Source: Holothuria scabra (taxonomy: Eukaryota > Echinodermata > Holothuroidea > Aspidochirotida > Holothuriidae). From it: a stretch of 64,000 nt of DNA. The stretch covers positions 6,965,547 to 7,029,546 of the forward strand of contig CM074193.1 of assembly GCA_037179385.1 (NCBI GenBank), given 5' to 3'. Numbering within the stretch: position 1 is the first letter of the stretch; each line of letters starts with the position of its first letter. This document shows positions 41,930-55,700 of this stretch, piece by piece. Position numbers and translations under genes: made by a program. Below the pieces are notes generated by a model that had not been told where the DNA came from, did no database searches, and worked only from the letters and a program-made list of their open reading frames with translations.

Positions 41930-44345
41930 AGAAACGTTGGACCAATCCCTCGTTGGCTATGCTGATGACCACAGCATTTACACTAGTTTCATAGCAGGAG
42001 ACGTTTCTTCTGAAGTGGATTCCATTTAAAAACTCTCTTCGTCGCTAGGAAAAGTGAAAGACTGGATGCAGTGTACCCGTCTTAAAATGAATGACGAAAA
42101 GTCTGAATTTATCATTTTTGGAAGTAAGGCCCAATTGACAAAATGTATAGCAAATGTTATTTCTATTGGTGGCATACCCATTCGTATAGGTCTGAGAAAA
42201 TTAAATTACTTGGTGTGTTTCTGGATGAATCCCTGAATCTCAAGTATCACATATCTATGAGAGCAAGGGCCTCCGCCCTCGCTACGTATAATTTGAAGAA
42301 GATCCGTAATTACCTAGACAGAGTAAGTTGTCTTAAATATGCTAATGCTCTGATTTTTTCACATATGGATTATTGTAATAGCCTGTTCATTAACCTTCCG
42401 GACTCGACGTTACATCCACTTTAAAGAATTCAAAACCTTACTGCTAAGTAATTCTCGGTAGATCCAAATTTGACAGTGCCTCTGACGCTTTGAAAGAGCT
42501 ACACATTCTGCCCATCAAAGCTCGTATTGAGTATAAGATTCTTCTCCTTGTGTCAGTGGCGTAGCCACGGGGGGTCTGGGGGCATAGGCCTCCCCCCCAG
42601 ACTTTTTGTGTCCTGATAAAGTAATTAAAAAAATAAAATGTTTGAACGTAAATAAACTTTGAAGTATTTCCTTCAAAACAGTAAATAAGTAAAATGTGTA
42701 AAAGTTAAAAATAATGGTGAAAGTGTGTAAAACACATTTTGTGCGCACGTATGAAATCAAGTAATAACTTCAAAATGCCTACTTTCACTAAATTAAATAC
42801 CGTTTGTTATCTGCACTGTCGTTTATTCCATTTCACTTCGAAAATGAAACAAAAGTCTCGGCGACAAACTTTTATGTGACTTTGTTATAGGTTAAGACCC
42901 TTTCTGCCTTTCGGATGGCTGATTGATTTACTGAAAATAAGGCAATCGTACACTGCAGACCACTCTTACAGGACAATTCCTATACTTTATCATACACAAA
43001 TATGCCGTAAGCAGGTTAGGGTAAGGTACTGCCTTCGGATAATTCTTCCCTTCCATCCTTAACAAGTAGGCCTATGTCGTGCCTCACTCCTGCCCATGAC
43101 AAGTGCCACTCTAGGACAATTTTTTTCGACTAGTCCTCTTTTTACTAGTTGGCACTGGCGTCCGGGGGATTTTGTAAAATGTCCACAAGGTCCGGATTTC
43201 ATGTGTTTCCCACATGATCCATACTTCTGTTTTGCGGTTTAACTATTTTGAGAGATTTATTCGTAGTATTTTAATTTTGACTACGTAATGTACCGATGAA
43301 CAAATACTGCACCATTTTGCACACTTTTTCTTTGGTAGTATGTACGCCTCTTGTAAAATCTCTACAAAAACTAAAAATATTTTGATAATTTTCATGCTCC
43401 CCAAAAAGGGAAAGTCCTAAAACTTAGGCCTATAATCAGTTCAAAGTTTTTCCAAACAGCGCCATTTTGCATCTAGGAAATACGTGGGAAGTGCCGTTTC
43501 CGGCCATCTGGAGGGGTTTTAAAGCCCAAAATTTTCTTGTACGCTCCGCGCCAACCGATATTGGCGCTCCGCTTAGATTCAAATATTGCCGCATTTGCGA
43601 TCTACGTCCTTGTGAAGTTTGCAATTTTTCCCAAGGGAAAGGGAGGTACCGTTTCCCTTTAGTCTCATCCCCCAGGCCACAGATCAGAAGTGCCCAGTTT
43701 GGGGGTCCCTAAAAAGTATATGTATTACCATTTTTCATAGATTGATTTTTTATTCTCATTATTTGAGAAGTCACAGACATGAGATTCGTATTTCAAGGAT
43801 GGGTACATCCAGCTTAAAACACGTTGGAAGTGCCGTTTCCGGCCATCTGGTGGGGTTTTAAAGCCCAAAATTTTCTTATACGCTCCGCGCCAACCGATGG
43901 TGGCGCTCCGCTTAGATAGTCTTGCCGTGCATGACCCTCGAAGGTACCAGCCTCCCCCCACTTGTTACCTAGCCCCTTTCCCCCCTCAAAAAAAAAAAAA
44001 AAAACCCATCTTGGCTACGCCCCACTGCCTTGTGTTTAAATGTTTCCACAATTAAGCACCAACTTATTTATCAGGGTTGATTGAACTCAAGGCTTCCTAT
44101 TATGCTACTAGATCTTCAAAAGATTTACTTTTCAAGGTTCCTTTCACCACTCACAGTTCTTTTGCGGATCGTTCTTTTATGGTCGCTGGCCCGAAGCTTT
44201 GGAATGCCCTCCCGATTCATATTCGGCAGTCGTCTTCTATTAATTCTTCTAAGGATGCTTTGAAAACTTATCTTTTTAGAAAATCTTTTTCTTGTTTTTT
44301 GTTCTTTGTAAAGCGCCATTGAGTGTGTTTCATCACAGTAATGTG
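41930..44345 (+). pseudogene. L2/CR1-group reverse transcriptase fragment, split by a hAT insertion
   Basis: The left part (41930-42553) reads through LVGYADDHSIYTSF (polymerase YADD box), a TAA stop near 42026, DWMQCTRLKMNDEKSEFIIF, a frameshift near 42185, KIKLLGVFLDESLNLKYHIS and ANALIFSHMDYCNSLFINL. It ends with ELHILPIKARIEYKILLLV at 42553. The right part (44036-44322) continues in phase with FKCFHN, a stop, then SSFADRSFMVAGPKLWNALP. The 3' tail includes TTGTAAAGCGCCATTGAG, the kind of 3' end seen in L2-type LINEs. Endonuclease and upstream polymerase are missing. Several stops and one frameshift show that it is dead. Confidence 0.8.
42554..44027. mobile_element. Non-autonomous hAT element, family 1, copy 2
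   Basis: The left end CAGTGGCGTAGCCACGGGGG and the right end read on the minus strand, CAGTGGGGCGTAGCCAAG, are inverted. CCTTGTGT flanks both sides exactly (42546-42553 and 44028-44035). It shares most of its sequence with 10507-11934, but has an extra ~180 bp near 43015-43195 and lacks about 80 bp found in copy 1 near 11320-11400. Two copies of the CCGTTTCCGGCCATCTGG module are present. No transposase. Confidence 0.95.
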
Positions 44346-45412
44346 TGCCATATCAAGTTTTGCAACCTTAACCTTAATTTTTAAACATCTCAAAACCCGT
44401 GGTTTGGATAAACCGCCATGTTTGCACAATTTAAAACCTCTATACTTTTTTATTGACGTGCAGTCTTACTTTCTAGAGTATTTTGTTCTTAAACTACAAA
44501 ACTCTTCGCGCAAAACGCGCGCTTTTCTCCACAGTAACATTTGGTTAAAAACTGCCTGCTTAACGCGAGTTTCAAATACGTTATTAGAATAAACGATAAA
44601 GGTATTGTTTCGCAGATTTTTGGTGGTTCTTGTGTGCATTATTTTACGGAAACACGGTATTAAATGACAGTTTTTCTTCTGTTCAATGGAAGATCCTTTT
44701 TGCAAACACAACGTCATATTATGTACTAAATACTAAGTGTTGCAATGATAAGTTCACGGTAGTGGACAGATGGAAGGAGATTACCCCCCACATCCGATGT
44801 CTTGGTTTTTCACCACAAGTATATTTTACAAGCAAACTCCTTACTTGCTGATATCTGTGATTATTATCAAAGTAAAAAAATTCTAGATATCTAACATTTT
44901 TAAACATGCACAGAAAGTTCTCAGTATGGGATTTCCATGCTCCTCAAGATTAATTTGTGAACAATGCAATACAGTTTAAATATGCACAAGGAAGAGCTCA
45001 AGAGGTTTTTGGAGGGGCTAGGGAAGATAAGTTAGTTGGCGAAAGTGCATTTCATTGAACCAAATAATTTTATTTCTCGCGCAACACCGCAAACAAGTTG
45101 GCTCTGTTTGCTACTCAACTGTTGACTAAAATATGATTCGACATTCTTTCCCCGTATTGACCAAATCTGGCAGATGAGTTTGACATTTATTGTCAAACCG
45201 TGGAGGGGGTTGAGACCTAGTTGCCTACGATAGACTATTTAAGTGCTTTAATGTCATTGGCCGGGGCGTGACTCCATTAGAAAATAAAGATTTAGCGTTT
45301 CAGAATCAGGAGACGATTGCAGAAATTTACCATGGTGGAGGTTAGATGAACGACACAACGACTATCAACTGTTGGGTGTCCGTATCTTCAATACGCAGAT
45401 ATGTCTCATATC
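44346..45412. other. Non-coding interval, nothing recognised
   Basis: Downstream of the L2 fragment. No exon or element boundary was supported. Confidence 0.4.
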
Positions 45413-45413
45413 A

Positions 45414-46430
45414 GGGGCGTAGCCAGGGTTGTGTCATGGGGGACACAACATGCGGGAAATGTCCAAGGATAGAGGGGGAAACCACAGTTTGGTGTTTTTG
45501 CATTGCAAGGTTGGGTCATTGGGGTTCTAACCTCCAACCCCACTCCCCGGCTACCCCACTGTTTCATAAAAGCCTATCTCGGCTTTGATGAACAGTCGGG
45601 GCTGCACCTCATTCTCAAATTGGCTGTTATTTTGAAATTTGTGCAAAGTGCTGTCAAATTAAGATAAACATTTTAAAAAATTCTCTTCTATATTTTCCCG
45701 GCAGTATGGATTTCTTTAGTCTAAAAACTATTTTTTCGAAAAACTGAGGTGGGCCTATTACCTGCACTACCTGTTATAACCAAATGAACGAGCAAAATTA
45801 TTTCTCTACAAACTGAATAGTTTCCAGACACAATTAAAAAGATCAAAAGCATCACCAGAAAGACCTCGTTTTATATTGCGAAGGCAAGATGATGAAATAT
45901 TGAAAATTTCCCTAAATTTTCTACATGATGTTCCATATGAAGAGTATTTTTTATTGTTTTTCTGACGCAGTAAATTTCTTTAATTGTGGGTTTTTCCCGA
46001 CAGGGCATAAATTTTCTCTACAAACTTCGCTTTGAAAATTTCTGGAGAGGGGATAATCACTGACGCGAGAATTGTGACCTGAAATATGCAGATCACTCGA
46101 AATGGCAGTTCTAAAGCCAGTTTAGCATATGAATAGAGCAAACACTTTATGGCATTGTTCAATAAAACATACAAAGTACTAAAATTGCAGCTTTCATATG
46201 ATCGTTTTTGAAAAAGTGTGGAGATTTTTATTCACATCGAAGAACCGAAAATGTAGATGTTGCATAAAAAGACATTTTCGAATTTATTAAAAAAAAAATA
46301 CAATAGAACAGAGCACTGTTGACCGGCGTCATGTTGATGATCTAGTTTCACAAAGGCTATGTCTTCTATGGCAAATTTTCGAATTTTTAGAGTCGCGGGC
46401 AATTTTCTCTCCCCTCTCCCCTTAGCTGTG
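45414..46430. mobile_element. Probable degenerate hAT-type element
   Basis: The left end CAGGGGCGTAGCCAGGGTTG is a typical hAT terminus. Near 46330-46430 the sequence GGCAAATTTTCGAATTTTTA then CTTAGCTGTGCCACC resembles the right end region of 8545-9696. The flanks do not match at 8 bp, so the right boundary is uncertain. No transposase frame. Confidence 0.4.
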
Positions 46431-49400
46431 CCACCAATTTATTAGGATTTTACTAGGGACCCACATTAAGGATCTTTGAAAGGACAGCTCCTCCCACAGA
46501 TTGAAGGAACTTATACATTGGTTTCTCCCCCCTCCCAAATTGCTAAGTGTTTTTTCATGCATGCCAACCAACAGAGGGGCAAGGGGAGGGTCCATTCCTC
46601 CCGGGTATCACTCGGTCAGTATGCACCCAGCAATAACTGATTTCCACAGCTTGGTGCAGAGGGATCTGGGGACTTTCGGTGCTGTCAGAAAAAAGACGAG
46701 TGTTATAGTAACGGTGCTCTTTGGAAATGATGATTCATATTTTCCAATAATGAATAGTTTCCAAGTCTCATAACGCTAACATCTAAATGGATAGAAAATC
46801 AACTCGAATGCCTAGCCCGTAGGGTAACTGGTGAAATTTAAAATTTTCACTGTAATTATCACTCCTACAAAATGCAAACCTACCATTCTGTTTCTAACAC
46901 TCGCTCCGTTTGTCATTGTCTGGCTAATTCTTTTCTCTGCAAATATTTCGCTTTACGACTTGTAGTGGTTTCAGTTCCACCACAGGAAAAAGAACAGTGT
47001 CTGCCCCAGAATTTCAAAAAAGGGGGGAAAATGCAGGGCAAAGCAAAATTTTGGGGCAAATTTTTCACGCATAGCATACAACCAAGCCTGAAGGGCACAT
47101 TTCATGGCTTCGTTTTGGGTGCCTGGCGGGGTCTACAAGCTCTGAGGTTTAAGCATATTTCTTGGTGCAAAATTTAGTCTCAGAACAGGTTTATTTTGCT
47201 TTTGCAGATGGGATCCAGGTCCTGCTTATAGTACCTTGGGAGAGCTTGCAGCTTCAGTGAGATCCAATTTTTTGTAGCTTTATCAAACCTCTGGGTGAAA
47301 AAATATGTTTAGGGATAGGCGTATTTGGTTCCAATTTAGGGAAGGGCATTGGGGGGGGGGGGGGGAGACCTTACTGCAGGGAAATTCTCACACACTCCCC
47401 ACCCCACCCTCTCCCTACTGCAGCCACTCTAAAAGAATTATGCACAATAGGCACCAGAAATCATTCATTTTTAAGGATAGATTTCAATGTTTCTTGAAAC
47501 TACTCATTTTGGTCCAAAGAGCTGAAATATAAGAATTAGCACCAAGCAAACTTAAACTTTAACAAAATTTAGTACACTAACCAAAACATGAAAACTTAGG
47601 GTTAAAAGTAGTGTTTTATGTGTTGTGTCATTTTAAGGAATTTTCACCAATTTATTTAACCAAAGCAGGAGTCCTGTGCTTTTTTATAAAATCTTTGCAC
47701 TTTAATGAAATAATGCTTTTAACTGTGCTTAATTAAGGGTTAAACAATAACAGACAGTGCTTTAGCACAGAATAATAATAATGCATGACTGAAATGTGAA
47801 TGCAATTGATGCAACAAGGAACAACTCAAGTGTATCCAGCAAACAGCATTATCCCTCAATACTGCACTATTCTGTTTTAATGCACAGGTTCAGAGTTGTT
47901 TGAAATTGTTCATTCATCCACAGTGTTTTGATTCAATCGAAGGCAAACAAGTGCAAATTTCATTTGTAAATAACCAAATTATAAGGACTCAACACTGAGT
48001 AAAATGAAATAGTCCAGAAGAGTTTATTCCAAGATAATACACCATCAACTGACCATTACACACCAACAGAAGTTAAAGACCATTACCAAGTATAAACGAA
48101 CTCAACTTAATTCACTCTCTTAGTTTCCTTTTAAATACACAATCACAAAAATAAATCTTGAATAGGTGCAAACACCTGGTACTCAGGAGGATGACAAATA
48201 AATCTTCACCATTGAAGGTAAAACACAAAACATTCACAACGAAATCAACACTGTGATTGCAAACAAACTTTCTGTGTGATCTATTCCACAGACTTGGACA
48301 CTGAATACGCTTGATTTCTTTTGATGAACACTACAAAACACCAACAAACATTACCCTCTTGGTTTGAAAGCATCTGCACTTTATGATCACTGTTTATGAC
48401 ACATGGTGATTTCATTTGACACTAGTTACTCTGCAAAATCCCTCTTTAAACACATGATGAAACTTTACTTCTTACTTTTTGTCACATCCTCCTTCTCTGC
48501 CTGATTATCTTTTCCACTGCATGAACACTTGACATAGTCAGGTTTCACATCTGATTAATTGATTGTTAGTAACAGATAAATTAAAACATACAAAAAGTTA
48601 CATAACATTTGAAGTTAGCTTACTGGCCAGTCAGGCATGTGTTAATTGCTTTTTATGTAAAGTGAACAAAATAAAGCACAGCTAGTTTGAGGGCACAGAT
48701 CATGCAACAAACTCACACCATCTTTGATCTACTGGGGTGTCTATGTTGCTTTCTCAAGAAATATCGTCACAACATGAATATGCTTTGTCAGGAGTACCTT
48801 TTTAAGGTAATAAAAACATGTCCGGGCATGTTGCTACAGTGAATGGTGCTGGGTGGTGAAACCCAGCACTCCATATTCTCACCCAGCACTCCAGGCAAAT
48901 ACACCTCTCCCCACCCACAGGAAAGAAATCAAATTTTATTATGCAATCTGCTATTTCAAAATAATTTGAATCAATTATAACATTTTCTATTTCACCAATG
49001 AAATAAGCTAGGAAATAGGAGAATGTTAGATGAGATTTATTTTCTAATCTACAAAATGGTCAGTGAAATGGTCAGTAAGCCTCATTTCAACCAGAAAAGA
49101 GGGGCATACATGATGCTCGTAATTGTCCAAAAATTTTTATTAAAAGCTTGAACTCAAGCAGGCTTGTGAATACCTTGCCAGGACTTCCTTCTCAAGCCAT
49201 TACAGGACTTATCAACAAATGTTACACCTTTGCAGCTCTCTCCACCTATTCTCAGAGTTAGCAAACAAACACTGGATTAGTGCCCATTGACCACAACTTC
49301 CTCATCAACAAGTTGTGAGAGCCACTTGCTACTAACTATCAATTGAGTCTCCTTTCAGAGATTAGACTTTCAACAATGCACAATCGTTCAGAATTAACAT

Positions 49401-49596
49401 CCCAAATAAACTAATCCATACAAGACAACCACTCAACCAGACTTTGAATTTCCAGAAGGTGCTGGATTTCAGTAATGAGCATTGAGGTAGCATATTTCTC
49501 ACTGTTACATCTTACTTAAACACAAAGACTGACAACTGATTCCAAAATCTCACTACCACATGAAAAACAAATAAAACTGAGATGATGCTTGTTTTA
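46431..49596. other. Downstream region of ZC4H2, possible long 3' UTR
   Basis: On the minus strand this follows the ZC4H2 stop. From about 47500 to 49590 it is AT-rich, free of recognisable transposon ends and unlike the surrounding repeats, as a long 3' UTR could be. Several minus-strand AATAAA-type signals are possible, and I cannot choose between them. A 14-G run is near 47351, and a small palindrome GTGCTGGGTG..ACCCAGCAC is near 48848. No second gene is visible. Confidence 0.4.
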
Positions 49597-49713
49597 CTAA
49601 TCTTCTTCAAACCTTCGTTTTGATTTCTTGGGATTCTGTGATTTACTCTTAGCTTTACAGAGTGGACATACTGGTGCATTGCGATGGATGGGTTGTTGAC
49701 AGGCTTGACACAA
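49597..49713 (-). CDS. ZC4H2: ZC4H2 exon 5 (zinc finger and basic tail)
   Basis: Acceptor TTTTCTCAACAG, phase 0. Residues 204-241 with [20 protein letters not shown] and a lysine-rich end, terminating at TAG. The most conserved part of the gene. Confidence 0.96.
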   Translation of the reverse strand: MCQACQQPIHRNAPVCPLCKAKSKSQNPKKSKRRFEED

Positions 49714-52700
49714 CTGTTGAGAAAAAAGCAAAGAAAAATATGTAAAAGGTACAATGAATGATACATTTCCCAGTGAAGGAAGTTTTCTTTTATACCTTTG
49801 TAAGAAAAAGGGATTTATATATAATCGTAACCCCAATTAAATGACATACCAGACACTTGTTTCATAACCTGCGATGAACACCTCAGTATTATGAATAACA
49901 GATGCAAAGGATTGTGGGATAGATTGTTTTGGTGTGCATTATTTTTTGACAAAATAAAATGCTAGTGACAAATATACTGAGTAAAGAAAGGAGGTAGCAC
50001 TGAGTTATACAGCTTACCAACCAAGAGAATGATCACAACTGTACAAAAGTAGGATGGCTTTTAATCTATGGTTTTCTGATACAAATTGGGGTTTCAAAAG
50101 GTGCAAAATTTAACTAATACTAAATTGTTGAGTTGATTAGACATCCAACATGACGTTCTATTCCATCAGCCATGGTGGCTTAGCATCATCAAACAACTAC
50201 TTTTCAAATCCCAGTTTGGATAACTCTCCACATCACCTTCATTGGGGGCATCTGAACTCTAAGAGACTTTGTGACAGCACTTGTTGAGGGACTGCTTCTA
50301 GGGTCTCCTGTTGGACTTCTTTCCTCCTTAGCTATGACTTGAGTGGGTGAATCTGGCACTGTTATTTCCAGTTTTGATTCATTCTTCAGTTCAGTACGTC
50401 TCTTTTTGAAGTATCTGTGTGGGTATGAAACACAAAACACATGTATATTGTGAGAGACATGACCATGGGTGCAGTGACACCAGGACTTTAATTAACTCAT
50501 TAATTTATCAGTTCATTCTTCTCTTAAAACTTTTTTCTTTTAAAGTGTACCTCAAGTATGTAATTTTGAAAATATAAATAACAGACCAAGAAATATGAAT
50601 TTAAACAGTCCTACTCCCATCTTAACATTCTTGAGCTACAATGTAAAATGTTGAAGTTTATGCACCCAATTTTGAAGTGAATAGACCCCTGCACAATAAT
50701 TTAGCAAGTTGCCGTTTTCACTTCAATGGGGTAATAAAAGGTGCCTCATGATCAACTGAACACACAGCACCATATACTACCAATCACAAGGCCAAAAAGT
50801 ACCATAGCAATAAAGTGCTACAATGTACGAGATCTTGATTACAAGTACAATTTGCTACACAATGATATAGGCAGAGTCAGTAAACCATATATAAAGTACA
50901 CATCCAGCACTGGCAACAATTTGATTTAGCTACTCACTGCTTGTCTAAAGTCTCTTTCCCCACAACAAGTGGTGGAACCGCCTCCAACCCCAGCTGACGT
51001 CTGCCTTGGTCAATCTCTGACTTCAAAGAGTTGTATTCCTTGAAGATATTGTAAGCTAACTCCAGGGAACGATTCCTGTCAGCCTCTGCATTTCTGATGA
51101 TCGTCTCCATCTGAGCGATACATAAACAAAATAAAACTACTTCTAACATCATAGAAGAACTGTGATATTGCTAGATTTTCAAAAGTGGGGCCAACTAGCA
51201 ACAGGACTACAGGAGATTTCCATTTTGTAAAATTAGAAAAATGGAATTTGAATTTTGGTGCTTCACTATTTCAATAAAAGGGCTGAATGGTGATTAGATG
51301 AGATTTAACAGCAGGACATTACAATTTATGTAGTGTCAACTAGATAAAAAGGTAATGTTATATTAAATATGGCTTCAAAAACACTTATGGTAAAAGTCCT
51401 TTCTTTAGATGCCTCTTATGACAGACAGGAAATTCCGTGGGCATAATTTACAATTCTTAGTCCACAGGGGGTGAACTAGTAGTTTAACATATAGAGGGAC
51501 TTTTACGACTCAGTTTCTAACCAATTGGTTTAAGTAAGGCCATTCACAGTCTTTTTTCCACAGGGGTGAAGGGATAAGAGCAAGAAGCGTTTTTCTGAAA
51601 TCACATGCTCCATAGAAAAGGAGTTACAGTCATATAAATTGTGGCAACATCATTCCACTTTACCAATTCACTCTACCTAATGTCCTCTCCACGGCAAACA
51701 AATTCAAATAAGAACCATTTTCCATTCCACACATTTTTCACAAGGCAGACTTTGCTACTTTACCAGATCCACATCACAAATAGAGCCCCATTCCTTCAAC
51801 AATCAAATATGCTACCATCAAGTACAGTGTACATACATGACTATAAATCAATGAGGTACAGTTTAACATAGTGTAAGCATTTTTAAACAGTCAGTTATAC
51901 ATTGCTACCATTAAGTATACCTGTGATTACTTACAGCTTTCATATCAGCATGAACCTGTCTAAGTTCCTCTACATGTGCCAATCTTTCTTCTTCTAGGAG
52001 TTCAAGTTCCTGTCTGTAATCATTCAGACGATTCTCCTCTGTCTTCATCTCTTGGAACTCTTCTAAAACTTTTACTTTCAGCTTCTCAAGTTGAAGAGTG
52101 TGCCCTCTATAGAGAAAATTGACAGTGAAAGCAAAATCAGTAAGATAATCATACAGGTATCAAATATAATAATGACAAAGAAAGGATGCATGTATTGAAT
52201 AAATCACTTGGTAATAGGTTCAACACCGAATATCTGAGTATCCTTTTAAATTCTGGATAAAAGGGGGCCAAAATAATATCCATTTCATTAAAATAAGAAC
52301 ATTCATATGAAAACTCATGAGGACTCCCCTCCAAAAAAGGGCTTTGCACATATGTTACACAAAAGAGGTGCTGAATCGCTAATACTTAAAGTACAGTATA
52401 CTGTACATATCAAGTGCCGGACTCTTCTTTGAATAACTTCTTCTTGTAAGTTTCTTTTGGGTCTCTTCATGGTACCAACAATGAAAATGAATATGGAACA
52501 TTCCATGTCAAATCACCTGAGGCTGTTGCTCGACTGACTCAAAAAATTCCCAAAATATTTGTATGTAACTTACAGATTTTGAGGAATTTTTAAAAAACAT
52601 TTAGGAATTTAATCCTCAGGATTTTTTAATATCATATAGAAGACAGATACAGTATTTCTTTCCCCCAACAAACTTTCAGAATTTTTGAACTTAACCCACA

Positions 52701-55700
52701 TTGACCTTTTTGACCCCAAAGATGCGCCATTTTTTGTGACGATGCAACTTTGCAAGGTGATAAAAAACAAAAGTACTTACAACTCTTAAACTTTGTGTTT
52801 TGTAAGAACTTTGTAACCAAAATAAACAACCAAAAATACAGTGACTCCCCATGTCTCCTTCAGTGATATTTGTGCCTCCCAAAATGCTGCATGTGGTGCA
52901 ATTCTGTAAGAAGCTGCATTTTTAAGGCAACATTTCTTCAAATTGAAACCAAAGAAATCCCTGAAAGTTTTATTCTGTATTCTCTGTGTACCAGATAACT
53001 ATCTCAAGAAGTTACACGGCTCTGGGTATTACACTTACAGAAGTATTGATCCTTAAACATGGCCAATGGTGTGACGAAAATAGTCAAAATGGCAAATTTG
53101 GGCCACTTTAGGAAGCCATTACTCCACAAAACAACATTTGAAAAGCTTCATATTCCAGAAATATGTTCTATGGGGTTCATTACAGGTTGGTAGTTTATGT
53201 ATTTGCTGAGAAATTGGTCCTTAAAACTGACAAAAAAACCAAAATGCCATTTTGTCACTCATTTCAACGAATTTTAATTCGGTCATAATTTGAGAAATTT
53301 TGCTAATATTTTCAGGATATGCATTTTTCATCGCTGTCTACACATACAAATATTTGGGAACTTTTTGAATCAGTCCAGCAACAACTTTCTCAAAAATTAG
53401 TTGATTTGACACAGAGTGACCCATATCACCATTGACCACTTTGTGTGTTTAGCTTGAATATCCCGGCCTCTTTTATTCCCTCAATTTAAAAATCCAAGCT
53501 ACACCCACACCTCTTTATTTCCAATACCCAGGTGTTGCACCTGCAGATTTAACCCATAACAAATGCATAGTTAACATTGCTCACCAGGAACAATAAATTA
53601 ACGAAAGACATTTTGCCACATTTAATTCAGATTGGCACAAAAGGTACATTAGTGAGCCCACAATCAATAAAAGTTCTTGTAAACAACAAATTCCAACCCA
53701 TTTATAGTTCATGAATAAAGATCACAAATTTTAGCAACAAAATGAGCTAAAAAGCCTACATCTAGAAACATCGAAAGTCATTAACTAGTCTGTTTCGTGT
53801 AACAAAGGTACACAACCCCATTACCCCATCCCCTTAAAAAAAGAGAAGTTTATGAACAGATGTTTTTTTAAAACATGAACACCTTGCTTCGGCATTGCGA
53901 ACTCCTCATTTTAATTGTGAGGTAAATTGCATCAAACATTGAACAATCTGAATTCTTCATCTTGTTTAAAACCTTTTTTTATATGAAACAATCTAAAGAT
54001 TCTCATCATCCATGCATTCAGGTTCTAAGTGAAGCAAAAACTTTTACAGATATTGGACTGAGCTGTAAATGGTTATATAATTGTGTGTACAGTATGTCAA
54101 GTTCAGAATCCCTTACTGAAACTTTTTCCAAGAACTAAACATGTTTATCACAAAACTATCACAGCTGAAGAACTGAAAAAAGAGTTTTGCCTCAGAACAA
54201 AAAGTTCAATGGGTAGTAATCTAGTGCTATACACCCTAATGGAATCATGGTATACATGTCCTGGAGATTATTGATTTTTAGTGTTTACCTTGCCAGACTG
54301 ACTAATGAAAATCACTTCACACAGGGACACCTGCATAAACTCAGCCCCTATTCAACAATTACACCCTTGACCGATTTTCAAATATTGTTCCCTTTTTTTG
54401 ACCTAAATATGGTCTGTTTTCATTGAAGATGGATGGATTTAATTGATAATAAGGGTTCAGACAAGTATTGCTTCTTGAAACAGAATTAATGAATGTAGCA
54501 ATTAAGCTACCAAGCTTGAAACTTGATTGAACATCAGGCAATGTGAAATCTAAAAACAGTTTCAAAAATTTAATTTGGTTAAATTTGGGGATTCATTTCA
54601 GTGTAATAAATTCCAACTAAGCACTGAACAAGGATACGATTTTAAAATGAATTTAATGCAATGTTACACTTTCATGCATGCATAATAGAATTCAGTGTTT
54701 AAAGGACTTTCAAGGTCATGTGTCAAGAAAATGACAAAATTGGGCATCTGATGTAAAAAAAGCATTGAAAACCAAAAAAATAGCCTCAAATCCCATCCAT
54801 TGACCATTTTTAAGGGCAAATTTTCTGATTTTAACTTAATGATTCATAAACATGAGCTCAATATGCAATATGCAATATGCAAATTTTATGATGTCTAAGG
54901 AGGGACATGCCAGATATGGCTAATGTTATCCTTTGTTTTTGTAATCTTCATTTCAAGGACAATCATAACATTAGCATGTCATGAGGGTTTTCTTTTGAAA
55001 GTTTTAATTGTGTCCTTGAAAAACATCAGTATCAATTATCAAACCATGAACTACAGTATCTGATGACTTATTACGAGATAACTAACATAGGGTAGACAAA
55101 AAATGTCAAGACAGTGCAACAAGCCACATTATTATTTTAGAATAAACACTTACTTGCTTCACTCAGAGACACTCAAACTTTAGAGAGGTATTGACACTGA
55201 CAAAATTGATTTTTCTGTAGGAAGCTTACTCCTTAACTGCCAAATAAAGTCAGAGATTTTTCCTGACATATCCTACCACCTTTGAAGTTATTTTAATAAA
55301 ATCAACATGGGCCTCTGTAGAAATACTATAAAAAGGATACTAGACAACCCATTTTTTTGTAGAGAGTCACACAATAAATAAAGGCCAGGGAACTTCTAAG
55401 CATAAAAGCAAAGGGTCTGCTCTATAGTTCCCCATCTCATTGGTCCCCTGTCTCATTAGTCCCCATTTAGGGTAATTCGTCTCATTATTCCCCGCCTCAT
55501 TGGTCATCCCTCTTATTATTTCGTCTCATAAGTCCCCCTTCTCATTGGCCCCCCGACTCATTAGTCAGGACCAATGAGACAGGGTACCAATGAGACAAGG
55601 GACTATTGACACAGGGGACTATTGAGATGGGGGATTATAGACATTATCCCAAAAGCAAACTCTACTGTAAATAAAGCATAATAAAACCAACAATCAGGCC

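Noticed and set aside
44466..44717. Minus-strand frame of 83 codons after the L2 fragment
   Set aside because: It overlaps an opposite-strand frame of similar length and shows no known motif. Treated as a chance frame in AT-rich sequence.
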